From NCBI RefSeq assembly GCF_002355515.1, contig NZ_AP014809.1, forward strand, positions 4,488,501 through 4,552,500: 64,000 nt of DNA, in the 5' to 3' direction. Position numbers and translations under genes: made by a program. Every line of letters begins with the position of its first letter. Position 1 is the stretch's first letter. This document shows, one piece after another, positions 30,823 through 39,297 of this stretch. Origin of the DNA: Methylorubrum populi (GTDB lineage: Bacteria; Pseudomonadota; Alphaproteobacteria; Rhizobiales; Beijerinckiaceae). Below the pieces are notes generated by a model that made no database searches, had not been told where the DNA came from, and worked only from the letters and a program-made list of their open reading frames with translations.

Positions 30823-30863
30823 TCCGGGCTCCGCCCGGACCCGCCGAGGGACTTGTCCCTCGG
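30823..30863. repeat. Two-hairpin intergenic repeat, copy 2 (reverse orientation)
   Basis: Stem B TCCGGGC (30823-30829) with GCCCGGA (30833-30839), then stem A CCGAGGGAC (30844-30852) with GTCCCTCGG (30855-30863). It is in the opposite orientation to the copy at 1612-1660. It sits between qorA and pncA, which read in the same direction, so it may terminate qorA transcription. Confidence 0.7.
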
Positions 30864-30880
30864 AACCCTCGGACTTTGCG

Positions 30881-31507
30881 ATGAGACTGACCGAACACGA
30901 CGTTCTGCTCGTCATCGACGTGCAGAACGATTTTCTGCCCGGCGGGGCGCTCGCCGTGCCCGAGGGCGATGCGGTGATCGCCCCGATCAACCGGCTGGCG
31001 GCGCGCCTGCCCCACGTCATCCTGACCCAGGATTGGCACCCGCCCGGCCACGCCTCGTTCCACGGGAGCCATCCGGGCAAGGCCCCCTTCGATACCACGG
31101 ACCTGCATTACGGCGAACAGGTGCTCTGGCCGGAGCACTGCGTGCAGGGCACGCGCGGCGCCGCGCTGGCCGAGGGCCTGAACACGGACCGGGCCGAACT
31201 GGTGATCCGCAAGGGCTATCACCCCGGCATCGACAGCTACTCGGCCTTCCTGGAGGCCGACCGCCGGACCCGCACGGGTCTGGCCGGCTACCTCGCCGAG
31301 CGCGGCCTGACCCGCCTGTTCCTCGCCGGCCTCGCCACCGATTTCTGCGTCCTCTGGAGCGCCCTCGACGCGCGCCGAGCCGGGTTCGAGGTCCTCGTGG
31401 TCGAGGACGCCGTGCGCGGCATCGATCTCGACGGCTCGCTGGCGCGGGCCTGGAACGCGATGGAACGGGCCGGAGTCGGGCGCGTCGAGAGCGCGGCCCT
31501 CGCCTGA
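30881..31507 (+). CDS. pncA: Nicotinamidase
   Basis: A 208-residue isochorismatase-superfamily enzyme converting nicotinamide to nicotinate in NAD salvage. Catalytic residues are visible: Asp13 in VIDVQNDFLPGGAL, Lys in VIRKGYHPGIDSYS and the nucleophile Cys in GLATDFCVLWSA. The metal-binding stretch TQDWHPPGHASF gives the Asp and His residues. Length and motif order match PncA. It starts 17 nt after the repeat element and has no strong ribosome-binding site by eye (CTCGGA region). It converges with pabC across a separate palindromic repeat. Confidence 0.93.
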   Translation: MRLTEHDVLLVIDVQNDFLPGGALAVPEGDAVIAPINRLAARLPHVILTQDWHPPGHASFHGSHPGKAPFDTTDLHYGEQVLWPEHCVQGTRGAALAEGLNTDRAELVIRKGYHPGIDSYSAFLEADRRTRTGLAGYLAERGLTRLFLAGLATDFCVLWSALDARRAGFEVLVVEDAVRGIDLDGSLARAWNAMERAGVGRVESAALA

Positions 31508-31528
31508 CGATCCTTCGCCCACCCGCGT

Positions 31529-31572
31529 CCTCATCCTGAGACGGCGCGAAGCGTCGCCGCCTCAGGATGAGG
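31529..31572. repeat. Long palindromic repeat between convergent pncA and pabC
   Basis: CCTCATCCTGAG (31529-31540) and its perfect inverse CTCAGGATGAGG (31561-31572) flank a GC-rich 20-nt centre that can itself pair (GGCG/CGCC). The CTCATCCTGAG core is familiar from dispersed palindromic repeats of Rhizobiales genomes. It differs in sequence from the two-hairpin family. Placed between convergent genes, it could act as a bidirectional terminator. Confidence 0.7.
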
Positions 31573-31609
31573 GGAGGGCCGGGATAGCCGCGGCGTCAGC
31601 GACGCGGGA

Positions 31610-32467
31610 TCACGGGTCGAGCGCGTCCACCCCGACTCCGCATTCCGCTGCCACCGACTCCCGCAACGCGGCGCAGAGCCTGCGAACCGTCCCGTGCCCG
31701 GCGCTGTCGTAGGCCCGTGCACCGAGCGCCGTCGCGGGCGCGAGCAGGCGCAGGGAGTTGGTGACGAACAGCGCCTCCGCATCCTCCAGTTCGGAGGGCA
31801 GGAGAGGGCGCTCTTCGACCGCGAGGCCGAGACCCGGCGCGATCCTGGCAAGAAGCTCGGCCCGAACGATGCCCGGCAGGACGCCATCCTCCAGCGGCGG
31901 CGTGACGAGTGTCCCTCCAGACACCGCGAAAACATTGCCGGTCCCGGCGCAGGCCGCGCGGCCCTTCGTGTTGAGGAACAGGGCCTCGTCGAAGCCTTGC
32001 GCCTGCGCGTCGCGCGCGGCGAGCACCGCGTCGAGATAGCCGAGCGTCTTGAGGCGGGCGGCCGGCGAGGTGTCGTTGCGGGCGATCGAGGTGAGCACCA
32101 GCCGCAGGGGTGCGAAGAACAGGGCCGCGCGGGCCGGCGCGGCGCTGCCGAACAGGAGCGGCGCCGGCTCGGGCGGCGGCGCGAGCCCGCGCGGGCCAGG
32201 GCCGCGGGTCAGCGTGGTGCGGATCGCCGCCAGCGGCGCGGTACCGGCGAGCGCCCGCATCGCCTCGATGATGGGCGCGCGGTCGACAAGGAAGCCGAGC
32301 GCCGCCGCGGCGGCGGTGAGGCGGTCGACATGGGCGGCCTCGAACGCGACCCGGCCCCGGACGGCGAGGGCGGTGTCGAACACCCCGTCGCCGAGCAGCA
32401 GGCCGCGATCCGCCATGGCGAAGGGGAGGGTGCCGCCCTCGACCAGCCGCCCGTCAGACCACAGCAT
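31610..32467 (-). CDS. pabC: Class IV aminotransferase, probable aminodeoxychorismate lyase
   Basis: A 285-residue PLP enzyme of fold type IV. DRGLLLGDGVFDTALAVRG near residue 20 and the Schiff-base Lys region RLKTLGYLDAVLAARDA are typical. Downstream of pabB and pabA, it should convert 4-amino-4-deoxychorismate to p-aminobenzoate and pyruvate for folate and methanopterin. The acidic residue usually seen in the E-G-x-x-x-N-x-F region appears replaced (AACAGTGNVF), a variation I believe occurs in alphaproteobacterial relatives but could not check. Its ATG (32467) lies inside the end of pabA, a 14-nt overlap. Confidence 0.85.
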   Translation of the reverse strand: MLWSDGRLVEGGTLPFAMADRGLLLGDGVFDTALAVRGRVAFEAAHVDRLTAAAAALGFLVDRAPIIEAMRALAGTAPLAAIRTTLTRGPGPRGLAPPPEPAPLLFGSAAPARAALFFAPLRLVLTSIARNDTSPAARLKTLGYLDAVLAARDAQAQGFDEALFLNTKGRAACAGTGNVFAVSGGTLVTPPLEDGVLPGIVRAELLARIAPGLGLAVEERPLLPSELEDAEALFVTNSLRLLAPATALGARAYDSAGHGTVRRLCAALRESVAAECGVGVDALDP

Positions 32468-33080
32468 CGGCGAGCCTGTCGGTGCGCGCCGGATCCTTCG
32501 CGCGCCACGCGCGGGCGCCCTTGAGGAAGTTGGAAAACAGCGCGTGGCCGTTCTCGGTCAGCACCGATTCCGGGTGGAACTGGATGCCCCAGGTCGGGTG
32601 GCTGCGGTGCGACAGCGCCATCACCTCGCCCTCCCCCGAGGCGGCATCGACGGTGAGGTGGCGCTCCATCTCCGGCGTCGGCGCCACGATCAGCGAGTGG
32701 TAGCGGCCGACCTGCATCGGCTGCGGCAGCCCGGCAAAAAGCCGCTCGCCGCCGTGCCGGATCGGCGTGGCGTGGCCATGAAGCGGGCGCCCCGCCCGCT
32801 CGACCCGGCCGCCGAAGGCCGCGCCGATCGCCTGATGCCCGAGGCAGACGCCGAGGATCGGCACCTCGCCCGACAGGTCGCGGATCGCCGGCAGGCTCAC
32901 GCCGGCCTCCTGCGGCGTGCAGGGGCCCGGCGAGATCACCACCGCCTCCGGATCCCGGGCGCGGATGCCGGCGACATCGAGCGCGTCGTTGCGCACGACC
33001 TCGACGTGTTCGCCCAGCTCCTCGAAGTAGCGCACCACGTTGAAGACGAAGGAATCGTAGTTGTCGATGACGAGGATCAC
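32454..33080 (-). CDS. pabA: Aminodeoxychorismate/anthranilate synthase glutamine amidotransferase
   Basis: A 208-residue class I glutamine amidotransferase that supplies ammonia to PabB. Motifs: LVIDNYDSFVFNVVRYFEEL at the N-terminus, VVISPGPCTPQEAG, nucleophile Cys in LGVCLGHQAIGAAFGG, and the His-x-Glu pair in IQFHPESVLTENG. The start is GTG 33080, overlapping the pabB stop (GTGA), so translation is coupled. The subunit may also serve anthranilate synthase, as in some bacteria, but this position in a pab operon favours p-aminobenzoate synthesis. Confidence 0.92.
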   Translation of the reverse strand: MILVIDNYDSFVFNVVRYFEELGEHVEVVRNDALDVAGIRARDPEAVVISPGPCTPQEAGVSLPAIRDLSGEVPILGVCLGHQAIGAAFGGRVERAGRPLHGHATPIRHGGERLFAGLPQPMQVGRYHSLIVAPTPEMERHLTVDAASGEGEVMALSHRSHPTWGIQFHPESVLTENGHALFSNFLKGARAWRAKDPARTDRLADAVV

Positions 33081-34513
33081 GGCGTGCCCTCCGCCTCGAA
33101 GGCCGGCTCGAAAGCCGCGAAGACGCGGGCCGCCTTGGTCAGCGTCTCCTCGTATTCGGGACCGGGCTCGGAGAGCAGCGTCACGCCGCCGCCCGCTTGG
33201 AGCACGGCTTGGGCGCCGTCCATGAACACGGTGCGGATGGCGATCGAGGTGTCGAGCGATCCGTCGAAGCCGAGCGCGCCGATCGCCCCGCAATAGAGCT
33301 CGCGCGCGTCGCCCTCGATCTCGGTGATGATGTCCATGGCCCTGAGCTTCGGCGCGCCGGTGATCGAGCCGCCGGGAAAGGTTTTCTCGATGAGGTCGAG
33401 GGCGTCGGCGCCCTCGCGCAGCGTGCCCGTCACCACCGATACGAGATGGTGGATGCCGGCATAGGATTCCACCCCGCACAGGGTCGGCACCCGCACGCTG
33501 CCGGGCTCGCAGACCCGCGACAGGTCGTTGCGCAGCAGGTCGACGATCATGATGTTCTCGGCCCGCTCCTTCGGATTGGCCTGGAGAGCGGCGGCGATCT
33601 CCGCGTCGCGGGCCGGGTCGGGGTCGCGGCGCACCGTGCCCTTGATCGGCCGGGTCTCGACCGCCCGCCCCTCGAGCTTGAGGAAGCGCTCGGGCGAGGA
33701 GGAGGCCACCGTCAGCCCCTCGAAGGCGAGATAGGCGCCGAAGGTCGCGGGGTTGGTCTCGCGAAGCCGTCGGTAGAAGGCGAAGGGGTCGAAGCCGGGC
33801 GGCAGGTCGGCGGCAAAGCGCTGGGCGATGTTGGCCTGATAGATGTCGCCGGCGCGGATGTAATCTCGGACCTTTTCGACAGCCTCTTCATAGGCTTGCC
33901 GCGAAAAGTTCGAGCGCCATGCGAGCGGGGTTCCGGCCCATTCCGGGGACGGTTCGGCGGCTGCGGCGAGCCCATCGGCGAAGGCGTCGAGCCGGGCCTT
34001 CGCGCGCGCTTCCCGCGCTTGCGGATCGGTCTCGGGGAAGCCGGTGGCGATCAGGAGGCAGCGGCGCCGCCCGTGATCGACGGCGAGCAGCGTGTCGTAG
34101 AGATTGAACGCGACGTCGTCGGTCAGCCCCGCCCGGCGGGCCGGCGGATCGACCCGCTCCAGGCTCGCGCCGAGATCGTAGGCGAAGTAGCCGATCGCCG
34201 CGCCCGGAAAGGCCGGCAGGTCGGCCCGCGGCGCGAGGCGGTAGGGCGCGAGGCAGGCCCGCAGCGCCTCCAGCGGGCGGCCGGGCACCGCGTGTCCATC
34301 GAGCGTCGCGCGGCCGTCGCGGTAGCGGAAGCGCGCGAACGGGTCGGCGGCCAGCACCGAGACGCGGCCCAGCGTGTCGTGCGGCATGGCGCTGTCGAGG
34401 AAGGCGAACCCGGGCCACCGGGCGAGCCGCGCGGCGGCCGCAACCGGTTCGATGAAGGGGATCTCGCGGGTCCAGACCATGGGTTCGGCCGTCATGCCTC
34501 GTGCGGCGCTCAT
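33077..34513 (-). CDS. pabB: Aminodeoxychorismate synthase component I
   Basis: A 478-residue chorismate-utilising enzyme making 4-amino-4-deoxychorismate from chorismate and ammonia. VETRPIKGTVRRD carries the Lys of the PIKGT motif that distinguishes PabB from TrpE, which has Ala there. Other core motifs are GDIYQANIAQRF, VASSSPERFLKL, LLRNDLSRVCEPGSV and FPGGSITGAPKLRAM. It is full length, with ATG at 34513. It is the first gene of a tight pabB-pabA-pabC operon with overlapping ends. About 160 nt separate it from the DUF4279-like gene on the same strand. Confidence 0.94.
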   Translation of the reverse strand: MSAARGMTAEPMVWTREIPFIEPVAAAARLARWPGFAFLDSAMPHDTLGRVSVLAADPFARFRYRDGRATLDGHAVPGRPLEALRACLAPYRLAPRADLPAFPGAAIGYFAYDLGASLERVDPPARRAGLTDDVAFNLYDTLLAVDHGRRRCLLIATGFPETDPQAREARAKARLDAFADGLAAAAEPSPEWAGTPLAWRSNFSRQAYEEAVEKVRDYIRAGDIYQANIAQRFAADLPPGFDPFAFYRRLRETNPATFGAYLAFEGLTVASSSPERFLKLEGRAVETRPIKGTVRRDPDPARDAEIAAALQANPKERAENIMIVDLLRNDLSRVCEPGSVRVPTLCGVESYAGIHHLVSVVTGTLREGADALDLIEKTFPGGSITGAPKLRAMDIITEIEGDARELYCGAIGALGFDGSLDTSIAIRTVFMDGAQAVLQAGGGVTLLSEPGPEYEETLTKAARVFAAFEPAFEAEGTP

Positions 34514-34673
34514 TCGGATTACCCAAGGGCGCGCGGCGCGTGTCAGTCAATCGCCCCCGCCTTCCGGACCCGCGGGAGGGGTATGCACGGCGCCCGCCGG
34601 CCTATTCGAGTGATGGTTCAGGACACGTTCTTAAAGCACTGGTAAAGCGTACGTCTTTTGCCCTCGGACGGTT

Positions 34674-35090
34674 CTACGCATCCGCTCCGGAATAGATGTC
34701 GAGCGACAGGCCGATGCCGAGCGCGCCGAGCCGGCTCAGGAGTTCGGGCCCGAACTCGTCGCCGGCATTGCCGCCCTCCATGAACCAGCCGACGAAGAAC
34801 TCGACCGTGCCGCCCTCCGCCCGCCACGCCAGGAACCGCTCGCCGTACGGCGCCACCCGCTCGGCGGTGGCCGCGACCGCCTCGGCGGGCGGACCGGCGC
34901 CCTCGCTCAGCGGGAAGGTCGCGTAGCTCTCCCCGTAGCGCCCGGGCCGCGGCGTGCCCCTGGGATCCGTGCGCGGGGCGCCGACGTCCCAGGTCCGGCC
35001 CGGCGCGAAGGGCAGGGCGCCGCACAGCTCCGCCGCCGTCCGGCTCGGGTGCCGGATGCGCAGGCTGATCCGGGTGCGGTCGCGCTCCAT
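34674..35090 (-). CDS. DUF4279-like protein
   Basis: A 138-residue soluble protein. The N-terminal strand [20 protein letters not shown], a central [10 protein letters not shown], an [10 protein letters not shown] segment and the end [11 protein letters not shown] match DUF4279, a small family of unknown function often linked to defence or immunity-type loci in other genomes. No such locus is visible here. I chose ATG 35090 (MERDRTRIS); an in-frame GTG at 35120 with AGGAG nearby is possible. It is divergent from rimO with 130 nt between starts. Confidence 0.7.
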   Translation of the reverse strand: MERDRTRISLRIRHPSRTAAELCGALPFAPGRTWDVGAPRTDPRGTPRPGRYGESYATFPLSEGAGPPAEAVAATAERVAPYGERFLAWRAEGGTVEFFVGWFMEGGNAGDEFGPELLSRLGALGIGLSLDIYSGADA

Positions 35091-35220
35091 CCGTTTCCGA
35101 TCGCTCCTGTTTCCGGCCACGCTCGCAACCGCGCCCCAATGCGGTTATATCGGGCCATCCACCGCCATCGATGCAGGACGCGCGGGCCTCCGTTCCGGAG
35201 GGCCGCCCCAACGAGCCGTC

Positions 35221-36567
35221 ATGACCGCAACCGCCTCCCCCTCGGACACCAAGGGCGCCGCCGCGCCGCGGATCTCCTTCGTGTCGCTGGGCTGCCCCAA
35301 GGCGCTCGTCGATTCCGAGCGCATCCTCACCCATCTGCGCGCCGAGGGCTACGAGCTGTCGCGCCGCCACGACGGGGCGGACGTGGTCATCGTCAACACC
35401 TGCGGCTTCCTCGATTCGGCCAAGGCGGAATCGCTCCAGGCGATCGGCGACGCCATGGCCGAGAACGGCCGGGTGATCGTGACCGGCTGCATGGGCGCGC
35501 AGCCCGACGAGATTCGCGAAAAGTATCCGAACCTGCTCGCCGTCACCGGCCCGCAGGCCTACGAGTCGGTGGTCGCCGCCGTGCACGAGGCGGTGCCGCC
35601 CGCCCACGACCCGTTCCTCGACCTGATCCCGCCGCAGGGGGTCAAGCTCACCCCGCGCCACTACGCCTATCTGAAGATCTCCGAGGGCTGCAACAACCGC
35701 TGCACCTTCTGCATCATCCCGTCGCTCCGCGGCGATCTCGTCAGCCGCCCGGCGGGGGACGTGCTGCGCGAGGCCGAGAAGCTGGTGAAGGCCGGGGTGA
35801 AGGAGCTGCTGGTCGTCTCGCAGGACACCTCCGCCTACGGCATCGACACCCGCTACGCCACGAGCCCGTGGCGCGATCGGGAGGTGCGGGCCCGCTTCTA
35901 CGATCTGGCTTCCGAACTCGGCGAGCTCGGGGCCTGGGTGCGGCTGCACTACGTCTACCCCTACCCGCATGTCGACGAGGTCATCCCGCTGATGGCCGAG
36001 GGCAAGATCCTTCCCTATCTCGACATGCCGCTCCAGCACGCGAGCCCCTCGGTGCTCAAGCGGATGCGCCGGCCCGGCAACCAGGAGAAGCAGCTCGACC
36101 GCATCCGGCGCTGGCGCGAGATCTGCCCGGATCTCGCCATCCGCTCGACCTTCATCGTCGGCTTCCCCGGCGAGACCGAGGCCGAGTTCGAGGAACTGCT
36201 CGACTGGATCCGCGAGGCGCGGCTCGAGCGGGTCGGCTGCTTCGAGTACGAGCCGGTCAAGGGCGCGCCCGCCAACGATCTCGGCCTGCTGGTGCCGCCG
36301 GAGGTGAAGGCCGAGCGCAAGCGCCGCTTCATGGAAGCGCAAGGCCTCGTCTCGCTCAGGCTGCAGCGGGCGAAGGTCGGCAAGCGCCTCCAAGTCATCA
36401 TCGACGAGGCCGGCCCGAGCGTCGCGCGCGGCCGCTCCAAGGCCGACGCCCCGGAGATCGACGGCAGCGTCCACGTCGCCTCGCGCCGTCCCGTGCGGCC
36501 CGGCGACATCGTCACCGTGAAGATCGAGCGGGCCGACGCCTACGACCTGCACGGCATCGCGGTGTAG
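35221..36567 (+). CDS. rimO: Ribosomal protein S12 methylthiotransferase RimO
   Basis: A 448-residue radical-SAM enzyme that adds a methylthio group to an Asp of ribosomal protein S12. The N-terminal MTTase domain has three cluster cysteines in [27 protein letters not shown] and [12 protein letters not shown]. The radical-SAM cluster motif is [17 protein letters not shown], and a C-terminal TRAM domain starts near 375 ([14 protein letters not shown], here [17 protein letters not shown]). RimO is separated from MiaB by the LGCPK and PSLRGD features. ATG 35221 begins [10 protein letters not shown]. It is likely the first gene of a plus-strand run with 36657 and 36853. Confidence 0.95.
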   Translation: MTATASPSDTKGAAAPRISFVSLGCPKALVDSERILTHLRAEGYELSRRHDGADVVIVNTCGFLDSAKAESLQAIGDAMAENGRVIVTGCMGAQPDEIREKYPNLLAVTGPQAYESVVAAVHEAVPPAHDPFLDLIPPQGVKLTPRHYAYLKISEGCNNRCTFCIIPSLRGDLVSRPAGDVLREAEKLVKAGVKELLVVSQDTSAYGIDTRYATSPWRDREVRARFYDLASELGELGAWVRLHYVYPYPHVDEVIPLMAEGKILPYLDMPLQHASPSVLKRMRRPGNQEKQLDRIRRWREICPDLAIRSTFIVGFPGETEAEFEELLDWIREARLERVGCFEYEPVKGAPANDLGLLVPPEVKAERKRRFMEAQGLVSLRLQRAKVGKRLQVIIDEAGPSVARGRSKADAPEIDGSVHVASRRPVRPGDIVTVKIERADAYDLHGIAV

Positions 36568-36656
36568 CGGCGAGGGTAGGGCCAGAGGCTCGCGAGCGAA
36601 CCGCCGCCCGCGCGGAAACGTTGCCCCGTCACGATCAACGACCGGACGAGGCAACG

Positions 36657-36842
36657 ATGGCGGACGAGCAGCGCGACCAGAGCAACGAGGCCGCGGTCTC
36701 GCCCAAGGATCCGGCGACGGGCCGGCTGAAGTCGCAACCGGGACCGATGGAGCGCGCCGGCACCGAGGCCGAGGAGGCCGCGCGCGGCAACACGAAGTCG
36801 GGCGAGAGCAAGCGGCAGGCCGGGGACGACCGCTCCGCCTGA
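36657..36842 (+). CDS. Small hydrophilic hypothetical protein
   Basis: A 61-residue highly charged, probably disordered protein (MADEQRDQSNEAAVSPKDPA, ending QAGDDRSA) rich in Glu, Lys, Gly and Pro. ATG 36657 has GAGG 6 nt upstream. It sits 89 nt after rimO and 10 nt before the DoxX-like gene, so it is probably co-transcribed with it. Composition resembles stress-related hydrophilins, but no family is recognised. Confidence 0.65.
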   Translation: MADEQRDQSNEAAVSPKDPATGRLKSQPGPMERAGTEAEEAARGNTKSGESKRQAGDDRSA

Positions 36843-36852
36843 CGCTGCCCCG

Positions 36853-37275
36853 ATGCGCGACGACCGCCGCGGGCTGCGCCTCGGTCTGATCGGCCTCTAC
36901 GGCTTCATCGGTACCGTCCATCTCGTCGCCACCGACCGGTTCCTGCCGATCATGCCGGGCTGGGTGCCCGCGCCGCGCCTCGTCGTGATCGGCACCGGCC
37001 TGTGCGAGATCGCCGGCGCCCTGGCGCTGTTCGTGCCGCGGCTGCGGCGGCTCGCCGGCCTGATGCTCGCCCTCTACGCGGTCTGCGTGTTCCCGGCCAA
37101 CATCAAGCAGGCGGTCGAGGGGATTCCCGTGCCGCCGATCCCCGACACGTGGTGGTATCACGGCCCCCGTCTGGCGCTTCAGCCGGTGATGGTGTGGTGG
37201 GCGCTCTACGCCGTGCGCGCTCTCGACTGGCCGTTCGCGGCGAGATCAACGGACGCGGGCGGAGCACCTCGTTAA
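36853..37275 (+). CDS. DoxX-like integral membrane protein
   Basis: A 140-residue inner-membrane protein with four predicted helices: LRLGLIGLYGFIGTVHLVA (about 8-26), APRLVVIGTGLCEIAGALALF (about 40-60), LAGLMLALYAVCVFPANI (about 67-84) and ALQPVMVWWALYAVRALDW (about 107-125). The GLYGFIGTVHL start and GLCEIAGALALF match DoxX/MauE-like small membrane proteins, linked in various bacteria to redox or thiol handling. It starts 10 nt after the preceding small gene. Function unassigned. Confidence 0.8.
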   Translation: MRDDRRGLRLGLIGLYGFIGTVHLVATDRFLPIMPGWVPAPRLVVIGTGLCEIAGALALFVPRLRRLAGLMLALYAVCVFPANIKQAVEGIPVPPIPDTWWYHGPRLALQPVMVWWALYAVRALDWPFAARSTDAGGAPR

Positions 37276-37387
37276 GATTAATCCGGAATTGCAAAAGGCT
37301 TTTCTCTGAGGAAAACAGCGCCGTCAGCGTATCCGGTCGGGCTCAACCGGTGGTGTTCACCCTGCGACCCTGTCTAGGCTCACTTCC

Positions 37388-37555
37388 ATGCCGAAGAGCC
37401 GCGACTCGAACCCGACGAATCGCCCGCGAGACGGTGCCGCCCCGCCGGAGCAGGAGGCCGTCGAGCGCGCCCTGGAGCAGATCGTGGAGCGCCTGAAGCC
37501 GAAGGCGCCGGCCCCGAAGCCCGTGAAGAAGGGCAGCCCGCGTACGAAGGGCTGA
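37388..37555 (+). CDS. Small basic hypothetical protein
   Basis: A 55-residue protein: polar N-terminus MPKSRDSNPTNRPRDG, a helical EQEAVERALEQIVERLK and a Lys/Pro/Ala tail (PKAPAPKPVKKGSPRTKG) resembling histone H1-like or nucleoid-binding tails. No strong ribosome-binding site is evident, so its support is composition and a stop placed 20 nt before a repeat element, like other genes here. Confidence 0.45.
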   Translation: MPKSRDSNPTNRPRDGAAPPEQEAVERALEQIVERLKPKAPAPKPVKKGSPRTKG

Positions 37556-37574
37556 GCCTTCATAGTCATGGTTT

Positions 37575-37617
37575 CGAAAGGACGAGTCCTTTCGCGGGTG
37601 CAGGGCAGAGCCCTGCA
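37575..37617. repeat. Two-hairpin intergenic repeat, copy 3 (forward)
   Basis: Stem A CGAAAGGAC (37575-37583) with GTCCTTTCG (37586-37594), linker CGGG, then stem B TGCAGGGC with GCCCTGCA around AGA (37599-37617). Stem B is almost the same as in copy 1, while stem A differs in sequence but keeps its pairing. Confidence 0.75.
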
Positions 37618-37634
37618 TATTGGCTCCGCCGACG

Positions 37635-37681
37635 CCAGGGCACCGCCCTAACAACCCGCCAAAGGGCCTGAGCCCTTTAGG
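37635..37681. repeat. Two-hairpin intergenic repeat, copy 4 (inverted, paired with copy 3)
   Basis: Stem B AGGGC (37637-37641) with GCCCT (37645-37649), spacer ACCCG, then stem A CCAAAGGGC (37659-37667) with GCCCTTT (37672-37678). It faces copy 3 across 17 nt, so the two form a mirrored pair between the plus-strand small gene and minus-strand mazG. Confidence 0.7.
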
Positions 37682-37699
37682 ATCCCCCGGGATCGAGTC

Positions 37700-38530
37700 T
37701 CACTTCTTCTCATCGCGCTTCACCGCCTGCCAGGCGGCTTCCATGGCGGGGAGGGGGGCGTCCTGCAGGATCTGGCCCTCGGCGGCGAGCCGGGCGGCCA
37801 TGGCGGTGAAGCGGCGCTCGAACTTGAGGGTGCCGCGCCGCAGCGCCTCCTCCGGATCGACGCCCGCATGGCGGGCGAGGTTGGCGACCGAGAACAGCAG
37901 GTCGCCGATCTCCTCGAACACCGCCTCCGGTTCGCCCGCACCGAGGCTCTCCTCGACCTCGTCGACCTCCTCGCGCACCTTGGCGAGAACCTGGGCCGCG
38001 TCCGGCCAGTCGAAGCCGACGGCGGCCGCCCGCTTCGAGATCCGGTCGGCCCGGGCGAGGGCGGGGAGGGCGCGCGACACCCCCGCCAGCGGACCCGCCG
38101 CCTCCCCTCTACCAGCCGCCGCCTTCTCCGCCCGCTCCCGCGCCTTGATGGTTTCCCAGGCCGCCTTGATCGCCGCCGGATCGGTCGGGCGCCGGTCGCG
38201 GGGCAGGAACGCGCCCGAGGCGTCGAAGACGTGGGGGTGGCGCCGGATCAGCTTGGCGCAGATCGCCTCGGCCACGTCGTCGAAGCGGAAGGCGCCCTCC
38301 TCCTCGGCGATCCGGGCCTGGAACACGACCTGGAGCAGCAGGTCGCCGAGTTCGTCGCGCAGATCCGCCCGGTCGCCGCGCTCGACCGCGTCGGCGACCT
38401 CGTAGGCCTCCTCGATCGTGTAGGGGACGATGCTCGCATAGGTCTGCCCCACGTCCCAGGCGCAGCCCCGCTCCGGATCGCGCAACCGCGCCATCAGCGC
38501 CAGCAGCCTGTCGATCGGCGCCTCGTCCAT
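37700..38530 (-). CDS. mazG: Nucleoside triphosphate pyrophosphohydrolase MazG
   Basis: A 276-residue enzyme with tandem MazG domains hydrolysing NTPs to NMP and pyrophosphate, a house-cleaning role. The first domain has the metal-binding acidic motif TIEEAYEVADAVERGDR and DELGDLLLQVVFQARI; the second has KVREEVDEVEESL and EEIGDLLFSVANLARHAG. The RDPERGCAWDVGQTYASIV start fits E. coli-type MazG. ATG 38530 begins MDEAPIDRLLAL; a longer in-frame start is possible. Its upstream region borders the iteron locus. Confidence 0.93.
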   Translation of the reverse strand: MDEAPIDRLLALMARLRDPERGCAWDVGQTYASIVPYTIEEAYEVADAVERGDRADLRDELGDLLLQVVFQARIAEEEGAFRFDDVAEAICAKLIRRHPHVFDASGAFLPRDRRPTDPAAIKAAWETIKARERAEKAAAGRGEAAGPLAGVSRALPALARADRISKRAAAVGFDWPDAAQVLAKVREEVDEVEESLGAGEPEAVFEEIGDLLFSVANLARHAGVDPEEALRRGTLKFERRFTAMAARLAAEGQILQDAPLPAMEAAWQAVKRDEKK

Positions 38531-38639
38531 CGCTCGAACCCCGTCCCGCATCCGCCGCCCGGTCCCGGGCCTGCCTCCGCTCATAGACCGTCCGGAGAGG
38601 CGGCGCAGCGCCGGTCGGACGACGTCATCCGGGCAGGGG

Positions 38640-38770
38640 AGGGGGACAGCCTGTGCAAAATTCCATATATTCCTTTTGAAAAGAGGAGAGAAAGGCGTCG
38701 TTCGGTTTGGCGAACGCACCTCCCCCCTCCTTAGGAAAGCTATCTGTTAAGGATTCTTAGGGAGTCAGTT
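38640..38770. other. AT-rich stretch between mazG and the iteron array
   Basis: An AT-rich segment, unusual for this genome (TGCAAAATTCCATATATTCC, CTATCTGTTAAGGATTCTTAG), immediately upstream of the iterons. AT-rich unwinding segments normally accompany iteron origins, so this is a candidate unwinding element. The ATTCCATAT at 38660-38668 recurs at 40465-40473 on the far side of repA. No DnaA box was recognised by eye. Confidence 0.45.
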
Positions 38771-38829
38771 CAGCAGGTTATAGGGGGCGCCGAAAAGCCG
38801 TGTCGGCCCCGTGGCTTGAGGCCACCTCG

Positions 38830-39058
38830 CGCATCGAACTCTGCGCGAAACCGCATGGAACTCTGCGCGGCCTCGCATCGGATTCTGCGCGCCTCCCGGG
38901 GCCTCCCGCATCGGATTCTGCGCGGGGGCGTACCGGATTCAGCGTGCAAAACCGGATCAGTCGGGGAAGAGCGGGGACAAGTCCGGGGCCGGGGGGGGCG
39001 TATCGAACTCTGCGCAGGCCGATTCGGGCCGGCCGGCGGGCGTATGGAACTCTGCGTG
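38830..39058 (+). repeat. Seven 18-bp iterons upstream of a RepA-type initiator
   Basis: Direct repeats with consensus CGYATSGRAYTCTGCGYG start at 38830, 38852, 38874, 38907, 38929, 38999 and 39041. The fifth (38929) is more degenerate: C at the fourth-position S/T site and A in TCAGCG. Spacings are 22, 22, 33, 22, 70 and 42 bp, mostly near whole turns of the helix, so most repeats face the same side. The array lies 240 bp before the repA-like start, as in iteron-regulated plasmid origins. It is not a CRISPR: spacers are only a few bases and there are no cas genes. Confidence 0.9.
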
Positions 39059-39297
39059 CCTGGAAACGGCCCCTGCCCCGGCCGCGGACGACGCGCCTGT
39101 GCAGGATTCCCGGCGCCAAGCGTGGATTCCCGGGAAAACTCCGATCGGCCACGGGACTCCGCGGAGCCGAATCGTGACAGATCGGTTGCGGACCTGAGGC
39201 GACCGGCGGCTTTCGCTTGGTTCGCCCCGGGATCGGGACCGAAGACTTCGAGAGGCGGATCGACGTGACACGCAGCGGGAGGTTCTGAGAGCGCGCC

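Noticed and set aside
38830-39058. Repeat array considered as CRISPR
   Set aside because: Repeats are 18 bp with gaps of mostly 4 bp, spacing follows helix turns, no cas genes; a Rep initiator follows.
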